Assembly (NCBI GenBank): GCA_900552525.1
Contig: UNSK01000011.1
Coordinates: forward strand, 1 to 48,771
Source of the DNA: Candidatus Gastranaerophilales bacterium
GTDB taxonomy: Bacteria > Cyanobacteriota > Vampirovibrionia > Gastranaerophilales > Gastranaerophilaceae
Length of the DNA: 48,771 nt
Reading direction: 5' to 3'
In this document: positions 24,085 to 32,774 of the stretch, piece after piece
Numbering within the stretch: the first letter of the stretch is position 1
Layout of the letters: the number at the start of each line of letters is the position of its first letter
The notes under the pieces: generated by a model
Databases searched by the model: none
What the model was told of the DNA's origin: nothing
The model's input: the letters and a program-made list of their open reading frames with translations, nothing else
Made by a program: the position numbers and the translations under genes

Positions 24085-24187
24085 GACAAAATGTCTATTG
24101 TAGTCCTTCGTCGAGGTTGACCAGTAGTTTAAAAACCTACTTGTTGAGATACCTATGTCAACCGACCAATTGGCTACGTGCGTAGCA
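24085..24187 (-). other. Structured 3' untranslated segment after fba
   Basis: Between the aldolase stop and the terminator is about 100 nt with unusually dense pairing: GGTTGAC (24115-24121) with GTCAACC (24157-24163) enclosing AGTAG / CTACT; CCAATTGG (24166-24173); GCTACG / CGTAGC (24173-24186); and CCT / AGG near 24105-24116. It is not a tRNA. It could stabilise the 3' end or be a processed small RNA. Inference from sequence only. Confidence 0.35.
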
Positions 24188-25147
24188 CTAGTCGTCAGCG
24201 TGGCCGGCTGTACCAAGAACGTCGCGCATTTTGTGCATAACCATTTCTTTAACAGCAGTTCTGCCTGGTCCCATATATTCACGAGGGTCAAATTTTTCTG
24301 GATGTTCTACAAAGAATTCTCTGATTGTAGAAGTCATTGCTAATCTTAAGTCAGTATCGATATTAATCTTAGCAACACCGTGCTTAGAAGCATAGTTAAG
24401 CATATCTTCCGGAACACCTTGTGCGTTAGGTAATTTACCGCCAAATTGATTACATTTAGCAACAAATTCCGCAGGAACTGAAGATGAACCGTGAAGAACG
24501 ATTGGATAATCACCAAAGCCTGCTTCTTTAAGAGCATCTTTAATTTCTTTAAGTCTGTCAAAGTCTAATTTAGCTTCACCAGAGAATTTGTAAGCACCAT
24601 GAGAAGTACCGATAGCAATTGCAAGAGAATCACAGCCGGTTTGTTTTACAAATTCAACAGCTTCTTTAACGTTAGTATATTTAGCATCTTTAGCATCTAC
24701 GTTAACATCGTCTTCAACACCTGCTAATTTACCAAGTTCTGCTTCTACTGAAACACCTCTTTCGTGAGCATAATCAACAACTTTCTTTGTAACAGCAACG
24801 TTTTCTTCGAATGAGAATCTGCTTCCATCAATCATAACAGAAGAGAAACCGCCGTCGATACAAGCCTTACAAATTTCAAAATCAGCACCGTGGTCAAGGT
24901 GTAAAGCGATAGGCACTGTAGTAGTTTCCAGAGCTGCTTCAACCAATTTTACCAGGTAAGTTTGGTTAGCATATTTTCTTGCACCTGCTGAAACCTGAAG
25001 AATGATTGGTGATCTTGTTTCTTCAGCTGCTTCTGCAATTGCCTGCAAAATTTCCATGTTGTTAACATTGTAAGCACCAATAGCGTATCCGCCAGCTAAT
25101 GCTTTTTTGAACATTTCGTTTGTTCCAACTAGTTTTCTTTCACTCAT
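24188..25147 (-). CDS. fba: Fructose-bisphosphate aldolase, class II
   Basis: Zinc-dependent aldolase cleaving fructose 1,6-bisphosphate in glycolysis, or joining its halves in gluconeogenesis. 319 residues with the class II layout: GAYNVNNMEILQAIAEAA, HLDHGADFEICKACIDGG with the catalytic Asp and zinc His, EAELGKLAGVED, IGTSHGAYKF (His zinc ligand), and LHGSSSVPAEF and KINIDTDLR at the C-terminal end. Good ribosome binding site GGAGAAC. Codon use here is strongly biased and regular, as in highly expressed genes. Its own terminator lies at 24039-24080. Confidence 0.95.
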   Translation of the reverse strand: MSERKLVGTNEMFKKALAGGYAIGAYNVNNMEILQAIAEAAEETRSPIILQVSAGARKYANQTYLVKLVEAALETTTVPIALHLDHGADFEICKACIDGGFSSVMIDGSRFSFEENVAVTKKVVDYAHERGVSVEAELGKLAGVEDDVNVDAKDAKYTNVKEAVEFVKQTGCDSLAIAIGTSHGAYKFSGEAKLDFDRLKEIKDALKEAGFGDYPIVLHGSSSVPAEFVAKCNQFGGKLPNAQGVPEDMLNYASKHGVAKINIDTDLRLAMTSTIREFFVEHPEKFDPREYMGPGRTAVKEMVMHKMRDVLGTAGHADD

Positions 25148-25233
25148 TTGAGTTCTCCTTCTCTTTCTGTAAATAATATTTACATCTTAATTATTATAAC
25201 AAAAATGAGGAAATGTAAAGCAAAAAACTTTAT

Positions 25234-25863
25234 CTATATATAAGGATACAGGCGTTTTTTATCGTATATAAATACAAGTTCATTTAGCTTGTCATCTTCT
25301 ATCTCTTCACCTTTTTCTATAGCTTCGTTTACCTCTGCCATAAGCTTTTTACATCTGGCTTTATCTTCTTCTTCAAAGATTTTGATATTTTCTTTTTCAT
25401 ACTGTTCAAAACAATTATTCATAACTCCCAGACCATTTTTAACACTCTTTATATCAGTATGAAAGTTTTCATCCCAGGCAAAAAGCCATTCTCTCGCTGT
25501 ATTATAGTAGCGCGGTTTATGTGATTCAAATCCTGAAATTACCATATAGTCGCTTTTAGGAGTTGCCTCAAAAAGCGAACGATATTTTTCTATGGACATT
25601 CCGGCTTCTGCAGCTGCTTTTGCATCCTGTTCTTCTTTTGACAACAGTACATCGTCTTCATTTTTCTTTTTTCTACCGAATAACCCGAGAGTAAATAAAG
25701 TACCTGCTGTTACAGGCATTTGTACGGGATTTGCCGGAGCTTCTGTTTTCTTAATATCTGCTGAAACATCATTTTTCGGAGTTTTTATTGCAGAAGCAGC
25801 ATATAATCCGCCGGCTGCTACTGTTGCAAATACTGCATTTCTTGTCAATTTATTTATATTCAT
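25234..25863 (-). CDS. Unknown protein with hydrophobic N-terminus
   Basis: 209 residues, no recognised family. A hydrophobic start MNINKLTRNAVFATVAAGGLYAASAIKTP (not quoted further) could be a signal or membrane anchor, followed by a second hydrophobic patch VTAGTLFTLGLF ending in GRKKK, then a charged, helical C-terminal half with SIEKYRSLFEATPKSDYM and several Glu-Lys runs. This two-part N-terminus is a style I associate with proteins of Gastranaerophilales. It follows uppS on the same strand with a 77-bp gap, and may be transcribed separately. Function unknown. Confidence 0.7.
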   Translation of the reverse strand: MNINKLTRNAVFATVAAGGLYAASAIKTPKNDVSADIKKTEAPANPVQMPVTAGTLFTLGLFGRKKKNEDDVLLSKEEQDAKAAAEAGMSIEKYRSLFEATPKSDYMVISGFESHKPRYYNTAREWLFAWDENFHTDIKSVKNGLGVMNNCFEQYEKENIKIFEEEDKARCKKLMAEVNEAIEKGEEIEDDKLNELVFIYDKKRLYPYI

Positions 25864-25940
25864 TTCACACCATACCTTTCTATCCAGATAATGATTATGA
25901 ACACAAAAAATTGCTAATATATTTACACATTTTTACAAAT

Positions 25941-26645
25941 TTATTTACCAAATCTTCTGTTTCTGCGCTTATATTCCAGAATACATTCTGCTAAAACATC
26001 CTTATCAAATTCCGGCCAGAATTTACTTAGAACGATGAATTCTGAATAAGCAATCTGCCATAAAAGATAATTTGAAACTCTCATTTCTCCGCCGGTTCTT
26101 ATCAGCAAATCCGGATCTGGAATATTACGTGTATACAGATGTTTTGATATTGTATCTTCTGTTATATCTTTTTCTCCTGATGCAATAATTTCTCTAACAG
26201 CGTGAACAATTTCATCTCGCGAGCCGTAATTAAAAGCTATTTGCAAATTTACACCGGTATTATTTTTTGTTGTTTCAACAGAATTTCTTAGAATTTCCTG
26301 AAGTTTTGGACTTAATTTTGTAGTATCGCCGATAAAAGATATTACTACATTATTTTCATTCATTTCTTTTAGTTCATTTTTAAGAGTTTGCGCGAGTAAG
26401 TCCATAAGAAAGTTAACTTCTTCAGGTTTTCGGTTCCAGTTTTCAGTCGAAAAAGCATAAACAGTAAGGTATTTTACCCCAAAGTCATCACAGGCACGCA
26501 TCGCTGCTTTCAAAGCATCCACACCTTTTTTATGGCCTAAAGCTGACGGGAGATTTCTTTCTTTAGCCCATCTTCTGTTTCCGTCCATTATAATCGCAAT
26601 ATGCTTTAGCTCACACTCTTCTACAATCTTTTTTATATCTTCCAT
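25941..26645 (-). CDS. uppS: Undecaprenyl diphosphate synthase (resident copy)
   Basis: Complete 234-residue cis-prenyltransferase making the C55 lipid carrier for the cell wall. Catalytic Asp in IIMDGNRRWAKERN, then YAFSTENWNRKP, NYGSRDEIVHAV, and the diphosphate-binding RTGGEMRVSNYLLWQIAYSE. It has a longer N-terminal lead than the copy at the left edge and AT-rich codons typical of this window. It follows an M14 peptidase and the broken M16 gene on the same strand, apparently as one transcription unit. Having two uppS genes is the clearest sign that the left end of the contig is foreign. Confidence 0.94.
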   Translation of the reverse strand: MEDIKKIVEECELKHIAIIMDGNRRWAKERNLPSALGHKKGVDALKAAMRACDDFGVKYLTVYAFSTENWNRKPEEVNFLMDLLAQTLKNELKEMNENNVVISFIGDTTKLSPKLQEILRNSVETTKNNTGVNLQIAFNYGSRDEIVHAVREIIASGEKDITEDTISKHLYTRNIPDPDLLIRTGGEMRVSNYLLWQIAYSEFIVLSKFWPEFDKDVLAECILEYKRRNRRFGK

Positions 26646-26654
26646 TCTTATTCC

Positions 26655-27233
26655 TTAATATTTTTCCAGCATTTCAAAAATTTTAAAAACAGGTTCTTGG
26701 AGTAATTGTACCTCAACCTCTTCATCAAGTTCAAGCGTAATAGTCGGAATACCTTTTTCGACTCCGGCCCAGGTTCCAAAACTGCCGGGTGTCGGATAAC
26801 CGATTGACTCTTCTACAGGATAGCCGATTATTTTAGAAATCGCATTTGCCACTACAAGAGCATCACCATCATAATTTACAATTTTATATGGTGCATGAAG
26901 TGTTAATATTAGCCGCGGTTTATATTTCTCAACAGTTTCCATAACAAAACGTGTTTCAATTTCACTTGCGGGTTCTTCTCCGCCAAAGAATTCGTTCTTT
27001 TCTGTTTTTTCCCAGTTTTGTGTCGGGAAATTTCTATTTAAATCAACACCATTTTCATTTGTTCTTATACCGTTTTTTGTACCATATTTGTTAAGACACG
27101 GAATAAAAACTATATTTGTATCCGGCTTTTTATCCAGATATCTTTCAATTAAATATTCTCCCTGCGGTTCATCTCCGTGGAAACAGCCGATTATAAGCAC
27201 TGATGGATTAATGAGGTTTCCGGCAATTTTCAT
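26655..27233 (-). CDS. M14 zinc carboxypeptidase (MpaA-like murein peptide peptidase)
   Basis: 192 residues, near the minimum for the M14 fold. Zinc ligands His19 and Glu22 in CFHGDEPQGE, the substrate-binding NGVDLNRNFP (61-70), third zinc ligand His113 in LTLHAPYK and catalytic Glu168 in TITLELDEE are all visible, so it should be active. SIGYPTPGSFGTWAG resembles MpaA, which cleaves gamma-D-Glu-diaminopimelate in recycled muropeptides. No signal peptide, consistent with cytoplasmic recycling. AGGAGGGG precedes the ATG. Its substrate is inferred from family and from the neighbouring uppS. Confidence 0.85.
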   Translation of the reverse strand: MKIAGNLINPSVLIIGCFHGDEPQGEYLIERYLDKKPDTNIVFIPCLNKYGTKNGIRTNENGVDLNRNFPTQNWEKTEKNEFFGGEEPASEIETRFVMETVEKYKPRLILTLHAPYKIVNYDGDALVVANAISKIIGYPVEESIGYPTPGSFGTWAGVEKGIPTITLELDEEVEVQLLQEPVFKIFEMLEKY

Positions 27234-27241
27234 ATCCCCTC

Positions 27242-28441
27242 CTACGGTTTAATAACCGAAAGAATATAATCATCTGTGAAGTATTTATTAGCGCAATCCT
27301 GCAAATCTTTTGGAGTAACTTTATGAAGTTTTTCAATAATTTCTGCTTGATAGTCAAAAGGCTTACCCATAATTGAATAATAAGCCATCATATTTGCCTG
27401 CTGGCCGTTTGTTTCCGTAACATATTGCTGTTTACCAATCAAATTATTGACTGCATTTTTGAGCTCTTCTTCACTTACAGGAATTGTTTTAATTTTCTCT
27501 ATTTCTTCCTTAAATCCGTCAATAGAGGTTTGAATATTAGATGGTTCTGTTCCTATATAAATACTAAAAACAGCCGATTTTTTATGTGTTTCATAAGCTG
27601 TTCTTACAGTATATGCAAGACCTTTTTTCTCTCTAAGTTCAAGAAATAATCTAGACGAAAGACCGCTCGCACCCAGAATTATATTTAAAAGCATTATTAC
27701 CGGATACTCATCTTCTCCAATCGTTGGAACACGCCAGCCTTGCAGGATTTGTGCCTGATTTGCATCTTCTTTAATGATTTCTGTGTACTCCTGTTCTAAA
27801 GGCTGCGGGATTGGTATTAATGAAACAGCCTCCTTCGCTTCTGGAATATCTTGTCCCAAATATTTATCTATCAAGTCAAAATCAACATCACCTGCGATTG
27901 CAGCTGTTTTTTGACTGTTATTTAAAATTTCGCGGTAAGAAGCAATAACATCTTCTTTTGTAACATTATCAATTTCTTCAAGAATTTTAGTATAGCTATT
28001 TCCATAAAAATGATTTTTGTAAATAGTTTTTGTAAACAAATCAGAAACTTTTACCTTTGCAGAGTCAAGTTCTGCAGTAAGTTCGCCTTTCAGCTTGGTT
28101 TTCTCTTTATCAAACTCTTAAAAAGTAGAGTGTAAAATAACTTCTTTCAGAATAGATAAAGCTTTTTCAAAATCTTCATTAAGACATACAAACCTGAATC
28201 TTAAATAATCAGACTTCATTTCTGTACTAAAATCAATAGCATTTTCATCGAGTATTGCAGATAATTCTTCGGCTGAATATTTTTCAGTACCTTTTAACAA
28301 CAACCGGTTCATAATAGAATATTCGCCTGAATATTTTTCCGGTTTTGTTATCGAAAAATTAAGCGTTAATGCCACTCTCGGAGTGTTTTTATTCTCTTTT
28401 ACACAAGCTCTAATATTATTTTTTAAATTAAATTCTCTCAT
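27242..28441 (-). pseudogene. M16 peptidase-like gene interrupted by an in-frame stop
   Basis: One reading frame runs from ATG 28441 to a stop at 27242 but contains TAA at 28118-28120. Before it: MREFNLKNNIRACVKENKN, ending ILKEVILHSTF; after it, EFDKEKTKLKGELTAELDSAK, then LFTKTIYKNHFYGNSY and the second M16 domain (about 260 residues: LLNIILGASGLSSRLFLELR, EKKGLAYTV). The sequence reads smoothly through the TAA, so a single nonsense change (or sequencing error) is the simplest cause. The HxxEH motif is replaced by a stretch like IMNRLLLKGT, making it the non-catalytic M16B type. Full length would be about 399 residues, normal for the family. An internal start might yield the C-terminal half. 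Confidence 0.8.
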
Positions 28442-28447
28442 ACTTAA

Positions 28448-28456
28448 ATTAAAACA
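28448..28456 (-). promoter_or_regulatory. Extended -10 six nt before the M16 ATG
   Basis: On the minus strand TGT-TTTAAT, then TTAAGT, then ATG 28441. Weaker than the other copies of this arrangement, since TTTAAT departs from TATAAT at two positions. Confidence 0.4.
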
Positions 28457-28509
28457 CAAATAAAATAAGGTATCAAATTGTAAAAAAGTTATTGAAAATA
28501 GCATGTTCA

Positions 28510-28518
28510 TGGTAAAAT
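28510..28518 (+). promoter_or_regulatory. Extended -10 seven nt before the HerA-like gene
   Basis: TGG-TAAAAT ends 7 nt before ATG 28526, with TTGAAA at 28492-28497 as a possible -35 (15-nt spacer). No ribosome binding site follows, so a leaderless transcript is predicted. Confidence 0.6.
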
Positions 28519-28525
28519 TTAGACG

Positions 28526-30985
28526 ATGAAGATTTTAGAAGTAAGAGATGGTTTTGTAAAATTTGAAGCAGACAATAGCGTGTACCTTTCGTCATTTATT
28601 CAAATAGACGGTATTGAAAAGCGCTACATTGCGCAGGTTACACAATTAAAACGCTCTGGCGAAAATTCAATAGCGTATGCTAAAATTTTGTTTTTGTATG
28701 ACGGCTCTTTACAGCCGTATGACAAAACTCTGCCTTCCAAAGAGTCTGAAATAAAAGAATTTACCTTTGATATTCTAAATAATTCAATTAATGCAAAAAC
28801 GCCTGTTATTGCCGGAGAAACATTAGGAAAGGGCGTAAGCATTATAATTGATGCTTCTTCTTTTGACAAAAAAATGCTTGCAAGTATTGATGATAAACAA
28901 GAAAATAATATTATTGCCAGAAATCTTGTTAAACAGTTTAATAATTTAGATAAAAACGTACTTATCATTGATACTCTCGGAGTGATTGATGCAAAAAAAA
29001 TTACTGCCGGAGTTGATTTTAAACTGCCGCTGGATACCGCATCACTAGCTTTTATGTATCAGGATTGTTTAAATGATGCAACAGCAGACAGTAAATCTAT
29101 GATTATTGAAATCTTCAAAGATTTATCTGATTATTCACAAACAGTTCCATTCGTGCCATTTGGTGCTCTTAAATCAATTGTTGATGATATGGTCGACAAA
29201 TCTCATGTTTTCAAACTGCTTGTATTAAAAAATAAACTTGCAAAGTTTGACAAGCTGGGATATTTTGCGGCAAATAAACAGGAAGTCGACAAAATCGATG
29301 CTATACTTAATTCTAAATGTGCAATTATTGACTTATCCAAACTGGATACTGCATTCCAGAACAGATACCTTGCATTTTTGTACGAAAAACTTCAACAAAA
29401 ACCAAATACTCAGGTTCTTTTGGAGCTTTCAAATGTCATAAGCAAAAAGAATTTAAAAAATATTTTGTCATCTGAAAATATTCCGACCACCTTTATAACT
29501 CATTCCCGTTTTAAATATCTGAATGATATAAAAAACTTGTTTGATAATTTTATAATTTCACCATCTTTCACAAATAACGAAATCTTCAGTATTTACAGCT
29601 CGTTCTTAAAAGCTATGCCAAAGCAGACATATCTCATAACCGGAGAAGCTGTAAACTACATACCTCTTGTATCAACACTGAAAGTGATTAACGAAGTTAT
29701 TCCATCTCAGCCGGAAACCGTCGAAGAGGAAGAAATACCGGTTTCTGAGCCAGAAGAGGTACAAGAAGAGCTTCCTATTGAAGAACCGGAAGAAGAAGAG
29801 ATTGTTCAGGAAGACGATTCTGAGCTGGAAGAAATCAGCGAAGAAGATGAACCTGAAATTATTGAAGAACCGCAAATTACTAACGAAGAAATTCTTGCTA
29901 ACATAGAAGAAAAATCAGAAGCAGTAATAACAGAAGCCGCAAAAGACTTAACTCCTCCTGAAAACATGTTTGGAGAAGAAGAGGAAGAAGAGATCGCAGA
30001 GCCGGCTGAGGAGAGTTTGGAACTAGAAGAAGACCAAGAAGAGCAGTTAACCATCAACGCAGAATATAAAACAATTCTTGAAGAGCAAGAAGAACAAGAA
30101 CCTCAAGAAGAATATGATGAAATTCCGATTACAGAATCTTTTGATACAGTTCAGGAAAATATAGAAGAGATTGAAGATTATATTCCGGAAACTGATGAGA
30201 ATGATTTTGAAGAACTCTCTATTAATGAAGAATTTGAACAACAAGAACCTCTTGTTGAACAAGAGGCCGAAGAAGAAATTGAAATGCCGGAAGGTTTTGA
30301 TTTGGATATAGATTCAACTCAAATGCTGGATGCAGAAGAAGAAACAGAAGAATTGACCGTTAATGATGACGATGTTGATGTACTTCCTATTGCAGAAAAC
30401 AATTATGAGCTTGAAGATATTGTCGAACTTAACCCTGACGAAGCAGATGAAAATGATATTGTTATAGATATGGAAGAAGATACAGAGGACGAACTTCCGG
30501 AAAACATTGATGAGCAGATAGTCAAAGACGTAGACAAAGTTTTTACGACCAGAAAAGACGATGATATATCAGATTCTGACCTGGATTTTATAGATGAACT
30601 CAATAATGACGACGGTAATTTGCTTGAAGAAGTTTCTGACAGTGATGCTGTGTTGGAAGAATTATCCGAGTCTGATGAAAACGACGGTATTTTGGAAGAA
30701 CCTCAGGAACAGCTAGAATTAAAAGATGACAGTGATGATGAAATCTTAGAAACAAGAAGTGCTTCAACACCTATTGTACCTGTATATGACGCAGATATCC
30801 CGCAAGAAGACTTAGTAATGAGCGATCCTATACAGCAGGGCGATACTGTTACTCATGCAAAATACGGAAGCGGAGTCGTTGAAAAAATGATTAAGTATGG
30901 AAACAAGACTTTATTTTCAATAAACTTCGATAATATTGGCAGAAGATTATTAGATCCAACCTTAACAGAAATTAAAAAATCATAA
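28526..30985 (+). CDS. HerA-like protein without P-loop, acidic linker and UvrD-C-type tail
   Basis: 819 residues in three parts. Residues about 1-70 (MKILEVRDGFVKFEADN, QVTQLKRSGENSIAYAKILF) look like the HAS barrel that begins HerA helicases, and about 95-395 follows the HerA core order: a strand LDKNVLIIDTLGVID, then IIDLSKLDTAFQNRYLAFL, QVLLELSNVI, TFITHSRFKYL and LITGEAVNYIPLVS. The Walker A lysine motif is absent; the expected position reads GETLGKGVSIIID. Residues about 398-765 are extremely Glu/Asp-rich and likely disordered. The last ~50 (GDTVTHAKYGSGVVEKMI, SINFDNIGRRLLDPTL) match the small Tudor-like C-terminal domain of UvrD/PcrA. I infer a non-hydrolysing DNA-linked or RNA-polymerase-linked scaffold. 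Confidence 0.65.
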   Translation: MKILEVRDGFVKFEADNSVYLSSFIQIDGIEKRYIAQVTQLKRSGENSIAYAKILFLYDGSLQPYDKTLPSKESEIKEFTFDILNNSINAKTPVIAGETLGKGVSIIIDASSFDKKMLASIDDKQENNIIARNLVKQFNNLDKNVLIIDTLGVIDAKKITAGVDFKLPLDTASLAFMYQDCLNDATADSKSMIIEIFKDLSDYSQTVPFVPFGALKSIVDDMVDKSHVFKLLVLKNKLAKFDKLGYFAANKQEVDKIDAILNSKCAIIDLSKLDTAFQNRYLAFLYEKLQQKPNTQVLLELSNVISKKNLKNILSSENIPTTFITHSRFKYLNDIKNLFDNFIISPSFTNNEIFSIYSSFLKAMPKQTYLITGEAVNYIPLVSTLKVINEVIPSQPETVEEEEIPVSEPEEVQEELPIEEPEEEEIVQEDDSELEEISEEDEPEIIEEPQITNEEILANIEEKSEAVITEAAKDLTPPENMFGEEEEEEIAEPAEESLELEEDQEEQLTINAEYKTILEEQEEQEPQEEYDEIPITESFDTVQENIEEIEDYIPETDENDFEELSINEEFEQQEPLVEQEAEEEIEMPEGFDLDIDSTQMLDAEEETEELTVNDDDVDVLPIAENNYELEDIVELNPDEADENDIVIDMEEDTEDELPENIDEQIVKDVDKVFTTRKDDDISDSDLDFIDELNNDDGNLLEEVSDSDAVLEELSESDENDGILEEPQEQLELKDDSDDEILETRSASTPIVPVYDADIPQEDLVMSDPIQQGDTVTHAKYGSGVVEKMIKYGNKTLFSINFDNIGRRLLDPTLTEIKKS

Positions 30986-31106
30986 TAAAATCTTTACTTT
31001 TATTTTTGTTATTAGTAGAATAAGTATACTCACTATCCTCTAGTGACAGACAGTTATTAAGGAGTCATTAACCTTAATTTCTGTTATAAGTGAAAGGAAA
31101 TATAAA

Positions 31107-31373
31107 ATGGCAAATATTAAGTCAGCAAAAAAAAGAGTTCTTATTGCAGAAGCAAACAGACAAAGAAATGCAGCTTTTAAAACTTCTATCAAAACAGCTT
31201 TGAAAAAAGCTCTTGCTTTAGCAGAAGGTGATGATAAAGAAGCTTTAAATGCAGCTATTTCTAAAGCATATCAATTATGCGACAAAGCTGTTTCTAAAGG
31301 TATTTTACACAAAAATACTGCTGCAAGAAAGAAATCAAGACTTGTTCTTGCTATCAAAAAATTAGCAAAATAA
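31107..31373 (+). CDS. rpsT: Ribosomal protein S20
   Basis: 30S subunit protein binding 16S rRNA. 88 residues of standard length, starting MANIKSAKKRVLIAEANRQRN, Lys- and Ala-rich with KALALAEGDDKEALNAAI and KNTAARKKSRLVLAIKKLAK. AAAGGAAA precedes the ATG. It has an unusually long gap (121 bp) from the HerA-like gene, so it probably has its own promoter. A strong bidirectional terminator follows 16 bp after the stop. Confidence 0.97.
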   Translation: MANIKSAKKRVLIAEANRQRNAAFKTSIKTALKKALALAEGDDKEALNAAISKAYQLCDKAVSKGILHKNTAARKKSRLVLAIKKLAK

Positions 31374-31389
31374 GCTAATGATGATTTTT

Positions 31390-31430
31390 AATAAGGCGCT
31401 TTGCTTGAAAGCAAAGCGCCTTATTTATTT
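31390..31430. terminator. Bidirectional terminator after rpsT
   Basis: A 15-bp perfect stem (31390-31404 with 31411-31425, core AAGGCGCTTTGC) with loop TTGAAA, flanked by T-rich sequence on both sides. It overlaps the stop codon of the converging GT-C gene. Confidence 0.9.
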
Positions 31431-32771
31431 CTCAAAATAGATAACAGTTGAATGAAGATTATATTTATCCAGTACTTTAACTTTCGAAGTAAATAAGTTT
31501 TTCGGATCTTCTTTCAAGATAAAATAATATCTTCCGGCCGGCAGCTCTTCAATCTTATTGTTACATACCTCTAAATAAGGTTCACATCCATCTTTTAGGA
31601 TAATAACATTATCTTTTTGATGTAAATAGTAATAATATCTATGATAAGACCTATCTAATACAATCTTTTCACCGTCTTTAATATGATTTTCAACAATTTG
31701 TACAGCTTCTCTTGCTGAAGTATAAAATTTATAAGGGTTAATTGTATAAAATATAGAAGTAATAAAACTTATAATACATACAGACATCAAACATACATTT
31801 TTAAATTTCCAGTTGTATTCTGCTATAATTACGACAAAAAGCGGTAGAAGGAATAAGATTAATCTTGCTTCTATCGGATAGAGTCTTAGTGCTGATACTG
31901 CAAATGTCAGCAGAATTGGAAGCCCTAGAAACACACGCTGCTTTTTATTTGAAATAAGAGATATAAATGCTGGTACAAGCATTACAGCCCCGCAGAAAAG
32001 AGCCTTAAGCTTATCAAAACTAAAAAGCTCTCCAAAACGTAACACTATTCTTAATGGATGCCTCAGGTCAGCAAATCCGTATCCATTCTGCCACCAGTTA
32101 TACATACCGTCATAATTACAGCTTGAAACATACCTCAAAGATAAGAAGTAAAACAGAAGAAAGCTTATAAAAAAAGGTATATAAGTTTTTAGAACAGCCC
32201 CGGGATTTTTGATAAGCATTACCAAAAAGTAACTGCCGATTATAAACAATGATGAAAGCGAAAACCACGGTGCAATTGCAATTAACAATGAATAGTGCCA
32301 TTTAAATTCTTTTTCAAAAATCAGCTTATAAAATATAATAAGAAGCAGGACAGATGTAAATAATTCTAAAGAATACTGCTTAAACTGCGCACAATACAGA
32401 ATTGCTGTCATATTAAATGAAAACAGAAAAGTACTGACAGTAATTACTACTCTGTTTTTTGACAACATTGATACGAATTTATAAAAGAGCGGAATAGCAG
32501 CTATTCCTGAGACCAGAGGTATCAGGCGCAGTGTAAAGTCACGCAGATTATCTATAATCAGAATTTTTGACATTACAAGAAACATCGGCGGAGCAACCTG
32601 CAGGTAATCCAGTCCTTTAAACAAACCTGAATAAGAATGTTCTAAAACATTCAAAGCAAGAGCAGCTTCATCCCCCCAGAAAGAAATTCCCCTAAAATAC
32701 GCAAATAAGCGGAGTATAATTCCAAATACTATAATAACAGTAATGCCGTATTTCTTTCCGAAAGGGTTCAC
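31425..32771 (-). CDS. GT-C fold membrane glycosyltransferase-like protein (copy 1)
   Basis: 448 residues, about ten hydrophobic segments. The first periplasmic loop holds FRGISFWGDEAALALNVLEH, with the acidic residues (DE) expected of GT-C enzymes such as ArnT and PMTs, then GLDYLQVAPPMFL. After the membrane part comes an outside domain with DRSYHRYYYYL and LPAGRYYFILKEDP. It probably moves a sugar from polyprenyl phosphate to an envelope acceptor. GTG start at 32771 with GAGGAG upstream. It is a paralogue of 34026-35405, sharing FWxDEAALALN and LQVAPPxFL, with rarA between them. Donor and acceptor unknown. Confidence 0.8.
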   Translation of the reverse strand: MNPFGKKYGITVIIVFGIILRLFAYFRGISFWGDEAALALNVLEHSYSGLFKGLDYLQVAPPMFLVMSKILIIDNLRDFTLRLIPLVSGIAAIPLFYKFVSMLSKNRVVITVSTFLFSFNMTAILYCAQFKQYSLELFTSVLLLIIFYKLIFEKEFKWHYSLLIAIAPWFSLSSLFIIGSYFLVMLIKNPGAVLKTYIPFFISFLLFYFLSLRYVSSCNYDGMYNWWQNGYGFADLRHPLRIVLRFGELFSFDKLKALFCGAVMLVPAFISLISNKKQRVFLGLPILLTFAVSALRLYPIEARLILFLLPLFVVIIAEYNWKFKNVCLMSVCIISFITSIFYTINPYKFYTSAREAVQIVENHIKDGEKIVLDRSYHRYYYYLHQKDNVIILKDGCEPYLEVCNNKIEELPAGRYYFILKEDPKNLFTSKVKVLDKYNLHSTVIYFEK

Positions 32772-32774
32772 GAA

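Noticed and set aside
24085..24187. tRNA gene downstream of fba
   Set aside because: The pairing is dense, but no T-loop consensus (GTTCGA type), no acceptor stem of 7 bp at the right distance, and no anticodon arm could be placed.
24016..24291. 91-aa minus-strand ORF overlapping fba and the terminator
   Set aside because: It covers the end of the aldolase in another frame and runs through the terminator; no ribosome binding site and no protein-like pattern.
29700..30800. Low-complexity minus-strand ORFs opposite the acidic linker
   Set aside because: Runs of Ser and Phe/Leu are the complement of Glu/Asp-rich codons (GAA, GAG, GAT) and are not independent genes.
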